Source: Dryas octopetala
Lineage: Eukaryota; Streptophyta; Magnoliopsida; Rosales; Rosaceae
Reading direction: 5' to 3'
Length of the DNA: 64,000 bases
Assembly: GCA_963921425.1 (NCBI GenBank)
Contig: OY992833.1
Span: forward strand, 2,482,501 to 2,546,500
Translations under genes and position numbers: made by a program
The notes under the pieces: generated by a model
Database searches by the model: none
Told to the model about the DNA's origin: nothing
The model's input: the letters and a program-made list of their open reading frames with translations, nothing else
Shown: positions 47,093 through 57,570 of the stretch, in pieces
How positions within the stretch are numbered: position 1 is the stretch's first letter
Layout of the letters: every line of letters starts with the position of its first letter

Positions 47093-48050
47093 CGCCTTCC
47101 ACCTTATAACAAAATTATATTTCTCAAACTAATTAATCTACATTTTGTAATTAAGCTAAATTTTATATTTAAAAACTAACAAACTACCTAATAAATTTTA
47201 AAATTAAAAAACATATAAAACTAACTAATTTTATATGAAAACTAATTTGTTATCTAGCATAAGAAAATATCAGCAAACTAATTTCTCTAAGAACAATGAT
47301 CAGAATTAAACTAATTTATTCAACACTAATAAACAATTTTAAGAACAAAAATTTAAAAACACCAGCCAAATAACATTAAAGGAGTGATTGAGTCTTAAGT
47401 CTGACCTGAAAAATTTCCCTGGGTATTACTATTCCCCTGGCCACCTGCACTTGATCCCTCTGAAAAAAAAAAACTAAAGCTAATGAGAAAAAAACACAGA
47501 AAACAAAAAAACAAAAAACACCCAAATAAAAAAAATATAAAAAAAAACCCACCAAAAACCCATAATCGGGTGGGTTTGCTGCAGTTGGGTTTAGGTGGGG
47601 TTGCTGGTTGGGGTAAGGGTTTCTAGTGGGGATAGGAATGGGAATCGAGGGAGGCGGCAGGGAGAGGGGAAGGAGAGAGAAAGAGGAAGCTGGGGAGGGT
47701 TTCGAGGAGAGAGAATGATGAGGGGGTGGGTTCGAGGAGAGAGAAAGAAGAGCGGGTGAGAGATCGGGAGAGAGAGTTTTGGGCGATCGGGGATGAGGCG
47801 GGGATCGGGGGGGATTGGGGTTTCTGTGGGGATGGGCGGGGATGGGCGGGCCTGGGCCTGGGGTTGGGAGGGGATCGGCAGAGATGGGCGGCCTGGGGTT
47901 GGGGCTGGGCGGGGATCGGCGGGGATGGGCGGGGCTGGGGCTGGGAGAGAAGATCAGAGAGATGAGAGAAAACAAAAGAAAGGAAAGAAAAGAAGGAGAA
48001 GAAGAAGAAGAAGAAAAAGAAAAGAAAGCACTTTAAAAATTTCGAGAACC
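47093..48050. other. CACTA D: promoter side and low-complexity region
   Basis: AT-rich sequence (47100-47370) lies upstream of the transposase-type gene. Then follow purine and GGGATGGGCGGGG-like repeats (about 47560-48040). Open frames on both strands across 47376-48095 are Pro/Ser- or Gly/Arg-rich artefacts of these repeats. No gene is supported. Confidence 0.5.
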
Positions 48051-48089
48051 TTAGGCGACGAAGCATTTTCGTCGCCCGAACCGTTCATT

Positions 48090-50185
48090 TATTAGTCCCT
48101 CACTAAAAGATTATCCCTACAAAAAATTGGTCAAATCGGAATTCATCTAGCCGTTTGATTATCATTATTAAAATCATGATCGTTCATAAGTTCGATCTCC
48201 GATACTTAACTTCTAAAACTTTGATTGAGCTAATTTTTTGCATAAATGATCTTTGAGTGGGAAACTAATAAATGAACAGTTCGGATCGTTGAAAACACAA
48301 TCAATATATGAGATTATATATATAAATGAACGGTTTATATATTTGAAGAATAAAATTTCATTAACTCTTTAATTGAAATCTTGTCATTTCAATAATTGTG
48401 AAGACCATAACGTGATTACAACGATCAGAGCCGTTCATCATCTATGTTCATACTTAAAGATAATCCGTGCAAAAAATCAGTCCAATTGGAGTTCATCTAC
48501 CCATTCGATTATTATTATAAGAACCACGATCGTTCATACACCCAAAACGCCAAACCTAACTTCTACATCTTCGATTGAGATAATTTTTTGCATGGATGAT
48601 CTTTGAGTGGGGTACTAAGAAATGATCGGTTCGAATCGTTCAAACCACAATAGAAAAGTGAGCTTCTACATACATATACACTTGAAGAGTATAATTCTAT
48701 TAGCTTTTTTGTTGAAATTTTGTCGATTCAACAATTGTGATGACCACAATGTGATTTCAACGATCTGAGTCGTTCATTTTATTCGTTTATACTCAAAGAT
48801 CATCTCTGTTAAAAATCAGTCAAATCGGAATTCATCCACTCGTTCGATTAGTATTAAAAAATTCACAATCGTTCATAAGTTCGAGCACCATTACCTAACT
48901 TTTACACATCTCCGATTTAGTTAATTTTTTGCAGGGATGATCGTAAAGTGGGGAACTAAAAAATGAATAGTTCGGATCGTTGGAAATACGATCGCATCTT
49001 ATACGATTACATACATAAAATTGTACACAAAAAAGGCAATGAGATTTTGGGCGACGAACTGCACATTTCGTCGTCTCAGATCACTTTGGGCGACGCATAC
49101 TAATATTCCTCACCTCAAGTAACCTAGAGCGACGAACTATTTCCTCGCCCAAAGTCATTTTAGGCGAGGAATATTAAATTTCGTCGCCCATAGTTATCTT
49201 AGGCGACGATCATCTTCGTCGCCCAAAGCCTCTTTGAGAGACGAAATTTTACATTCCTCGCCTAAAGTAACTTTGAGCGAGGAAATGGTTCATCGCCCAA
49301 ACCTTTATTAGTTGGCAATGATCATTCATGCGTTTGAACTCCGATACTTAACTTTTACATCTGTAATTAAGCTAATTTTTTGCATAGATGATCTTTGAGT
49401 GGGAAACTAATAAATGAACGATTCAGATCATTGAAAACACGATCGATATTTGAGATTCTATATATAAAAGAATGGTTTATACATTTGAAGAATAAAATTC
49501 TATTAACTCTTTAATTGAAACCTTGTCGTTTCAATAATTATGAAGAGCACAACAAGATTACAACGATCATAGCCGTTCACCATCTATGTTGATACTCAAA
49601 GATCATCCCTGCAAAAAATCAGTCAAATCAGAGTTCATATACCCGTTCAATTATTATTATAAGAATCACGATCGTTTATACACCCTAAACGTCAAACCTA
49701 ACTTCTACATCGCCGATTGAGATAATTTTTTGCATGGATGATCTTTGAGTGGGGCACTAAGAAATGATCGGTTCGGATCGTTAAAAACACAATAGAAAAG
49801 TGAGCTTCTACATACAAATACACTTGAAGAGTATAATTCTATTAGCTTTTTCGTTGAAACTTTGTCGATTCAACAATTGTGAAGACTACAATGTGATTTC
49901 AACAATCGGAGCCATTCATTTTATTCGTTTATACTAAAAGATCATCCCTGCAAAAAATCGGCCAAATCGGAATTGATCTACTCAATCGATTAGTATTAGA
50001 AAATTCATGATCGTTCATAAATTCGAGCACCGTTACGTAACTTTTACATCTCCAATTGAGCTAATTTTTTGCAATGATGATCATTGAGTGAGGAATTAAA
50101 AATTGAACGGTTTGGATTAATGGAAACACAATCGCATTATATGAATATAACCTACATAAAATTGTACAAAAAAAAAGGCAATGAG
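48090..50185. repeat. Internal macro-repeats of CACTA D
   Basis: Two direct copies of roughly 1.1 kb (about 48190-49300 and 49325-50460). Each consists of a spacer of about 0.87 kb plus a GGGCGACGAA block (49045-49300; 50185-50460). Each spacer in turn contains about three degenerate units marked by GCTAATTTTTTGCA and GATGATCTTTGAGTGGG. This indicates duplication of the right sub-terminal region within the element. Confidence 0.75.
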
Positions 50186-50472
50186 ACTTTGGGCGAGGAA
50201 TATGCATGTTCCTTGCCCAACGTATGGATCAACAATCGTTTTGGCGCATGTTTTAGGCGACCACATATTTTCGTCTCCCAAAGTACCTTTAGGCAAGGAA
50301 TATTATATTCGTCACCCAAAGTTATCTTGGGCGACGAATATGTTAGTCGCCCAAACCTAGATGGGATTAGGCGACAACGTTTCTTGTTCGTTGCCCAAAG
50401 TTGCTTTGGGCGACGAATTTTGGTTCGTCTCCCAAAGTTTCGTCGCCCAAATATATTTTTCTTGTAGTGATT

Positions 50473-51267
50473 CTTCCTTTGATAATGGGTGCAGCTTAGC
50501 TTAATATTTAATTAGAATTAATAGAACTGATCAGTTGTATTTAATGTTTAGCATCCTATTCTTCCTTTGTACGTTGTAAAATTTCATTATTCAATGTTGT
50601 GATTGTAAGGCTTCACTTAATATATTTTCTATTCTTTGGGGCTGCATGTATTGATTTCCTTCATAATAGAGAGCTAATAGCTAGTGCCACTTTGATATCT
50701 TTCTTTTCAATATTTTCATCCATATATTGTGTTTCTGTTTATTGATGTGTGTTATCTCACTAATCATTGCATTTGATAGGTTACTCTTTCTATAGGATTA
50801 GTAGTTTACAATTAAGTTGGAGTAAATCAGTAAGTGATCGAAGATGTGCGTATATACCTACCCAAAAACACTGGCGAATGCATATTTATCCAAAAATACT
50901 TAAAAATTAGGTGCTTGAACAATTCACTTGACATAAAACAATTTAATAGTATGTTGTATTAGTCAATGCTCTTGAAGTCTTCATTATCAAATTGACTCCG
51001 GAACCAGTATAGCACGTGTTTATATATATAATTAAATTAATGAATATATTAATTTGTAAGTCATTCTTGGATTGCATGTATCCAAAGTGAAGTAAGAGAT
51101 TAAGAAATGGAACACACAGCAGCACGTACTAGGGCAATATCATTATCATAATTATACTGATCATCAAGTAAATCCACGTAGGATGAAGTACATCATTGAG
51201 CTGGCTAGCAAACCATTTTATTTAATCAATATTATATTGTAATTTGTTTTTTGTGTATACTTATTAA
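50473..51267. other. GLP4 3' flank and shared spacer
   Basis: Resumes the unit spacer after CACTA D. It matches 11757-11797 then 12236-12718, followed by the GLP 3' flank. It lacks element H, so it is the empty site for H (CATATTTATCCAAAAATACTTAA near 50880). No gene is seen. Confidence 0.6.
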
Positions 51268-52112
51268 TTAATTGTTGTCGTACCAGAACTGCTTCTGGAG
51301 ATAGTCGACCAAATTCTTGTCGACTTGGAAGGCCTTGGCAAGAACATCATCAGAGATGGGAGGGTCGGAGCCGAAGACAGCATTGGCTATGGTGATGACT
51401 CCTGGGTTCTGGCTGCTCAGCCCAGCAATGGCCACAGCGTTGGTGTGTCCCACATTCTGTTGGAAGTGAACGAGACCAATTGGGAAGACAAACACATCTC
51501 CCTTGTTCAACACTTTGGTGAATAGCTTGTTTTTAGCATTTGGAAGGTTGGAGGTGACAAAGCCAACGTTGAGTGTGCCTTCCAAGACCACAAGGATTTC
51601 AGAGGCACGTGGGTGAGTGTGGGGAGGGTTGATGCCTTTTGGTGCATAGTCTATGCGAGCCAAGGATATACCGAGAGTGTTGAGTCCTGCTATTTGCTGC
51701 ACATTCGCGGGTGACACTGTAGAACCAACCGGGTTTGCTGCACTTTTCGGAGTCAACCCGGAAAAGAAGAAATCGTTTGCTGATGCAAGCTTTGGGTCCT
51801 TGCAGAATTTCCCATTCACAAACACTGCTTGCACAAAAAAAATATATAGTTCATGTATAGTTGTGGGCATGCATTCATTAAGGAACAAAATATATATATA
51901 CGAATGGATTGTACATATATATGTAATAATTCTTCATGTATAATAATCATATATAGTAATGCATAAGTATATATACCAGCAGATTGGGTGTCATTAATAT
52001 CTACGCAGAAGTCCTGCAGAGGACTGGGGTCAGAGGCAGACACGACAAGGAAGGTTGCCAATGCCAGAATGGCAATTACAGTGACTGCAGGGAAATGAAC
52101 AGCTTTCATCAT
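51268..52112 (-). CDS. GLP: Germin-like protein, copy 4 (mosaic)
   Basis: A secreted 230-aa cupin. Exon 1 is 52112-51977, the intron 51976-51825 and exon 2 51824-51268. Exon 2 is of the GLP3 type, with one extra change I164V next to ligand His165 (GLVHFQQ). The intron, exon 1 and 5' leader to about 52210 are of the GLP1/2 type, and sequence further upstream is GLP3-like again. That pattern indicates gene conversion. All ligands (His114, His116, Glu121, His165) and cysteines are present. Only about 430 bp of native upstream sequence remains before copia A' remnant. Confidence 0.95.
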
Positions 52113-52247
52113 ACTGATCGAATTATAACTTATAAGCTTGCTTGCTAGCTTAATTGGTTGGCCTCAAACTTGTACTGTTTTGTGTAGACTACTTAATTGG
52201 TTTGAGTCTGAGATCGATGGATGAAAATCCTGCACTGGGTATATGCC

Positions 52248-52255
52248 AATTTATA
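52248..52255 (-). promoter_or_regulatory. Variant TATA box of GLP4
   Basis: The minus strand reads TATAAATT instead of TATAAATA as in GLP1-3, 136 nt upstream of the start. It is probably still usable, but it is a candidate expression difference. Confidence 0.55.
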
Positions 52256-52550
52256 GCTTGGAGTTAGACACTGAAAGATAGAACTGGTCTTTGATTTTTG
52301 TCGAAGCAGGTAAAGACTTGATTAATTTTTCCAAGCAGGTAAAGACTGAATTGGCATGTTGATTAAGTCTTTACATGTGAATGTGAATCGATCAACCCAA
52401 ATAAAAAAAACAAAAACCAAAATTTGAGCTAGGTACATTAATTAGACTACTTAATTGCTCCCACATATATTTGATATTTAATTCCTCCTCTTCCTTCTCG
52501 AATGGATTTCTATATATGATGTCAATTTCTTAAATTAAATGTATATATGA
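52256..52550. other. GLP4 proximal upstream region
   Basis: GLP3-like spacer cut at AAATTAAATG and joined to the RT region of copia A'. No gene is seen. Confidence 0.55.
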
Positions 52551-55437
52551 TGCCGTCTTGACATCCATTTGATGAATTTCTAAATTTTGCAATGCTGCTA
52601 TTGCAATTAGCATCCTAATGGATGTTATTCTTGTAATTGGTGAGTATGTGTCAAAGTAATCTATGCCTTCCTTTTGCTTATATCCTTTCCCAACAAGTCT
52701 AGCTTTATATTTATCAATTGTTCCATCGGCCTTCATCTTCCTCTTGAAAATCCACTTATAACCCAAAGGCTTATTTCTAGGGGGAAGATCCACCAATTCT
52801 CAATTAAGTATGATTCTGCAAGATGGAATCAATTTCAGAATTAATAGCCTCATTCCAAAGCGGTGCTTCAGGTGAAGACATGCATCACTTCCTTGTAAGT
52901 ACGAGGCTCATTTTCTAACAAATAAGTTAGAAAATTTGGACCAAAGGACTTAGATGTTCTTGCTCTCTCGTCTATGTCTAGGTTCAATACTGGGTTCTTG
53001 TCCACTAGACCCTTGGTCTATATTTTCTTGATGGCTTTCTTGGTTATTACCATTTACAGTATTATAAGTTCTTTTAAGAAAACTTCTTTCTCGTGCCTCT
53101 TTATAAGGAAATATATTTTCGATGAAATATGCATTCCTTAATTCAATAATCGTGTTCACATGTATATTTGAAATATCAGATTTATGTAGAAGGAAATGAT
53201 ATGCACCACTGTTAATTGCATAACCAATAAAGATACAGTCAATGGTTTTTGGTCCTATCTTAACCATTTTAGGTTTTGGAACTGCCACCTTAGCTAGACA
53301 ACCCCACACTTTGAGATATTTGTAAGAAGGTTGGTGACCTTTCCATAATTCATATGGGGTCTTGTTTAACTTCTTATAAGGCAACTTGTTGAGAATAAGA
53401 TTTGCATATAGCAGTGCTTCCCCCCCACAAGTTCTGAGGTGCTCTAGAACTTATTAGTAAAGCATTCATCATCTCTTTTAATGTACGGTTCTTTCGTTCA
53501 GCAATACTGTTCTGTTGAGGTGAACAGGGTGCAGTAGTTTGGTGAATAATTCCATGTTGAGCACAAAACTCACCAAAAGGTGATTCATATTCACTACCCC
53601 TATCACTTCTCAATACTTTGATCTTTCTGCTAAGTTGATTCTCAACTTCAGTCTTATAATGTTTGAACATCTCAATCGCCTCATCTTTGCTTCTTAGTAA
53701 ATACACATGACAATATCTTGTATAGTCATCAATAAAAGTAATAAAATACTTTTTCCCACCCCTTGTTTGTATAAATTTTAAATCACAAATATCACTGTGA
53801 ATTAAATCCAGAGGTTTAGTAGTTCTCTCAATAGAATGGAATGATGTTCTAGTTAGCTTTGTTTCAACACAAGTTTTACACTTAGTATTAGAATCAATGT
53901 AAAACTTAGGAATCAGATCCATGTTAGTTAATTTGTGTATTGTATCAAAATTAACATGGCCTAATCTACCATGCCAAACATTAGATGACTCAAGCGTATA
54001 AGAAGAACTAACTGTGTTATTCTTATTAACTTTTGGTACAACAATCATTACATTCAATTTGAACAGACCATCATTCAGGTACCTTTTTCCTACATACATC
54101 TCATTCTTAGTAAGTACAAACTTGTCAGACTCAAACACCGACTTGAAACCATTCTTGCTCAATTGAGATCCAGAAACCAAGTTTTTTCGGATGTCAGGAA
54201 CATGAAGCACATTGTTGAGAGTAACCTCCTTGCCAGATGTCATCTTCAGAACCACTTTCCTTTGGCCTTCAACCTTTGAGGTGGAGGAGTTTCCCTTGAA
54301 CAGTTGTTCTCCATCAAGCCCATGATAAGTGGAGAACATTTTCCTATCAGCACACACATGATGAGTAGCCCCAGTGTCAACCCACCATTCTTTGATATTT
54401 CCCACCAAATTAACTTCAGAGACGACCGCAGAAAGATTGATATCAGATATATCATTAGAGAGCTTATCTTCCTCGGTTATGTTTGCCTCATTTCCCTTGC
54501 ATTTCTTCTTGCCTTGACTCTTGCCTTGACTCTTGCCACTCCTACAGTTCTTTGCACGGTGGCCAGTCTTATTGCAATTAAAGCACTTGCCATTGAACTC
54601 CTTGGCCTTCTTGGAATTTCCTTGACTTGTGCCTTCCCCCAAATGCTTCCTCTTTTTGCTATTCTTTGGCCCATTCTCCACTATGTGTGCGTTAGCCTCC
54701 ATGGAAGATCCTAGCTTATCAGAGCGGCGATTATCTTCCTCGATCCTCAATCGCACGATCAGATCCTTAAGCCCCATCTCTTTGCGCTTGTGCTTAAGGT
54801 AGTTCTTGAAATCCTTCCAGGATGGCGGTAATTTCTCAATTACGTACATGCAGTAGCCACTTGAAATGACTCAGGAAGTACCATATCTTCTGCATCAATT
54901 TCATGCAAAATAAGTTAGAACTCTTGGACTTGACTGATCACGCTTTTGGAGTCCACCATCATGTAGTCAAGAAAACGACCCACAATGAATTTCTTCATTC
55001 CAGCATCTTCGGTCTTGTATTTCTTGTCCAAAGACTCCCACAACACCTTGGCTGTTTTCATTGGACTATACACATTGTAGAGTGCATATATCGTCCAACC
55101 CATTGAGGATATAATTCTTGCAAATAAAATCAGCATGGTGCTAGGCATCAGCAGCAACCAAAGATTCTTTGGAAGTTCCAAGAGCATGAGGCATCTTCCT
55201 TCAAGAATTTGACCAAGTTCATTATTGTTAAATAAAACAACATTTTCTGCTGCCACACATCTTGAAGTCAATTCCATTGAACTTTCCTGGTTTCTCTCCA
55301 TGATGAGAAGATTGAGGCAACATAGGAGAAGCAGATGCTATAGGAATAGCTGATGATATAGGGACAGTATCGGGCATAGGCCCAGTCATGGCATTCTCAT
55401 CTTCATTACTTAGGAACCCATTTTCCTTTGAAGTCAA
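52551..55437 (-). pseudogene. Copia A' gag-pol, truncated in RT
   Basis: Minus strand. Gag N-terminus near 55437-54850; zinc knuckle CFNCNKTGHRAKNC (about 54570); protease WWVDTGATHHVCAD (about 54375); GRLGHVNFD zinc region; integrase with HSDICDLKF, RSDRGSEY and intact NSIAERKNR; early RT YKWIFKRKMKADG to IHQMDVKT, where it stops at 52551. It is better preserved than A: the stretch 54849-53374 is one 491-codon frame. Gag and the gag-pol joint are frameshifted, and distal RT, RNase H and the 3' LTR are deleted. Confidence 0.85.
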
Positions 55438-55856
55438 TAAACAAATTTTAAATCAACGATATATCTTATAGAGAGGCAATATATCAATATAGAGCCGATC
55501 CGAAAAAATTCAATACTGAGATGTTATACTTTCAGATAAACAATATGAAAAACAATATAAATAAGAAAAGACAAAAGGAATTCTTAAGTCAAAGCAACAT
55601 TAATTATGTAAAGGACAAAAGACATGAATATGGCAAGATAAAAAAAAAAACTAATATAGATCAAAGAAAAAAAAACCAGTAGCATATGTATATCAATATT
55701 GATATATAATAGAAAACAACAAACAGTATATATATATATATATATATCAAAACGTAAACTACTAACCAAAGCAGATCTTAATTGAACAAAAATCAAAGCC
55801 ACCAAAATTAACAAAGTCAAATTAAGCAGTTATTGAACGAATAGACTATGCTTGAA
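55438..55856. other. Leader of copia A'
   Basis: Non-coding sequence corresponding to 38222-39276 of A. It lacks the MITE (empty site about 55695) and about 355 bp before the LTR. It has an AT microsatellite at 55727-55747. No gene is seen. Confidence 0.55.
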
Positions 55857-56838
55857 TGAATGCAAGTTTTCTTAGTAATTTTTTCTATATTTAAAAAATT
55901 TCAAGACTACTATATTTATAGATGCAAAGTGCCTTTTGGAAAGGTTTGATTGAATTAAATGGCCAAGAGACATATTCCATTGAATGGGCAAAAGGCACAT
56001 ATGTTCATGGCGATGGCTGTTTTAATTCAATCAGTATTTCTTTCTGAAACTTTGTGTCTGTTCAGTTTTAATTGAACGTATACTAGTGGATTACTGGAGG
56101 ATGACCCTATATAAAACAAATCAATGTTGGACCTATTACTTTATAAAGCCCAATACTTAATTCCTTTCCATTTACATTTTTCATTTAGATAGTATATATA
56201 TGCAAGGAGGAAAATTTCGTTTTTTGGAGAGGGTGAAATTTTTTCACAATACCATATCATTTTCGTTTTGATTTCGGAATATTTCGCCGAAATTTCAAAA
56301 ATTTCCCCGAAAACCTCAAAATTTCGGCGAAATTTTCGCTGGGTGGGATTTCTGGGTTTAGGGAGGCTGGGTTTTGGGGAGGCTGAGGCCGTGGAAGAGG
56401 GAGGAAGAAAGGAGAGATTGGGTTTTGGCAGCAGCGGCGACATGAGGGTGGGCTAGGATTGAGATGCCGAAAGAGAGAGAGAAGCACGGGGGATGGACTA
56501 ATTGAGATAAATGAAAGAAAGGAGATGAAGAAAAAAAGAAGGCTAAAAGAGAAAGCCATAAAGGAGAAGAAGAAAAAAAAAAAAGGGCTGAAAGAGAAAG
56601 CCATATTCGCTAAAAAGAAGAGATGTTGGACGTATACCAGTTTTAATTGAACGTATACCAGTAAATTATTGGAGTATGACCCTATATAAAACAAATGAAT
56701 GTTGGACCTATTACTTTATAAAGCCCAATACTTAATTCCTTTCCATTTACATTTTTCATTTAGATAGTATATATTTAAGCAAATAAATATTTCCATAATT
56801 AATTTAAATATTCATTACTTAAAATATCATAATTCCAA
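55857..56838 (-). repeat. 5' LTR of copia A', enlarged
   Basis: It matches the 412-bp LTR of A but is 982 bp long. A foreign segment of about 440 bp (about 56195-56635) plus a second copy of the LTR stretch CGTATACCAGT...TTTAGATAGTATATA (56056-56195 and 56630-56770) account for the extra length. The foreign segment has repeated ATTTCGCCGAAATTTC-like palindromic motifs (56275-56340) and purine-rich sequence. Confidence 0.7.
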
Positions 56839-57238
56839 TGGTCCTTTTCTAATCACCATCGCCATTCACTGTATAGTGAGAGAGTACGGTGGAGAGAAGT
56901 GGATTCCTTCAGAGAAGTGACAACCTTTTTAATTTCCTCTTCCCAAATAAAAAATGGTGAGATGGATCTTTTTTGGGTGTTGCTTGAGGGAAAGATGACA
57001 GATATTTTTACCCATGAAAGATTTGAGTGTTTTTGTTGGTGATCTTCTCTTTGGCAGAGAGGAAATGTATGTAAGTTGTATGAACTGTTCTTCTCTTTTG
57101 TTTTTGTTTAGAAGACCATGGCTGGTCTCGATTCTTTTCTTTGTTGGCAGGGAGAAGGGAGAGAGAGCACAAAAATGGGGGGTTTTTTTGGTTTGTTCTC
57201 CTTTTTCAATAAAAGGAATGGTTTTTTCCCCTGTTCTT
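56839..57238 (-). mobile_element. LTR element H internal region (left of E)
   Basis: Same as 39689-40095 with small differences. It is interrupted at CCTGTTCTT by copia E and resumes at 62202. No conserved coding sequence. Confidence 0.55.
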
Positions 57239-57434
57239 TGTTGGCGTGTGCGTGAGATCAGGAAAGAGATTTCCTAATTAGTGTAGTTGACTAGTTCTTG
57301 TACAATTAGGACTTTGTTTCCTAGTTTATTCTTATTTCCTTGTAAAACCTGTAAAGCCCTATGTAAACATATAAATAGCTCCTTATGGAGATGAATAGAA
57401 TTGAATAAGTTTTACCCAAACATATATTTCTACT
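57239..57434 (+). repeat. 5' LTR of copia E
   Basis: 196 bp, TGTTGGCGTG...TTTCTACT. It contains TATAAATAGC (about 57370), a likely promoter box for the element's RNA. Identical to 62006-62201 by eye. Confidence 0.93.
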
Positions 57435-57446
57435 TGGTATCAGAGC
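57435..57446 (+). other. Primer-binding site of copia E
   Basis: TGGTATCAGAGC, complementary to initiator tRNA-Met, adjoining the LTR with no gap. Confidence 0.93.
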
Positions 57447-57570
57447 CACAGATCTGGTGGTTTCTTGTTTTTCCCAAACCCTCTAATTGAATTCAAACCT
57501 ATATTGAGTTCATTAGTTTTTCCCACATATATATTGATTTCATACGTCCACACCATCAATTTCCGCTGCG

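Larger units (their letters stand above)
44931..50469. mobile_element. CACTA element D, 5539 bp
   Basis: Ends are CACTACAAGAAAA and TTTTTCTTGTAGTG, with the target duplication ATT (44928-44930, 50470-50472). The paralogous spacer at about 11757 has the single uninterrupted CATATTCTTCC, a clean empty site. Sub-terminal arrays of TTCGTCGCCCAAA/TTTGGGCGACGAA occupy about 44950-45430 and 50185-50460. It carries one spliced minus-strand gene of the Transposase_24 kind and no catalytic Tnp2-type transposase, so it appears non-autonomous. Confidence 0.93.

Noticed and set aside
47376..48095. Proline/serine-rich and glycine-rich ORFs of 73-199 codons in CACTA D
   Set aside because: Five frames are open across the same GGGATGGGCGGGG-type repeats, which is a composition effect.
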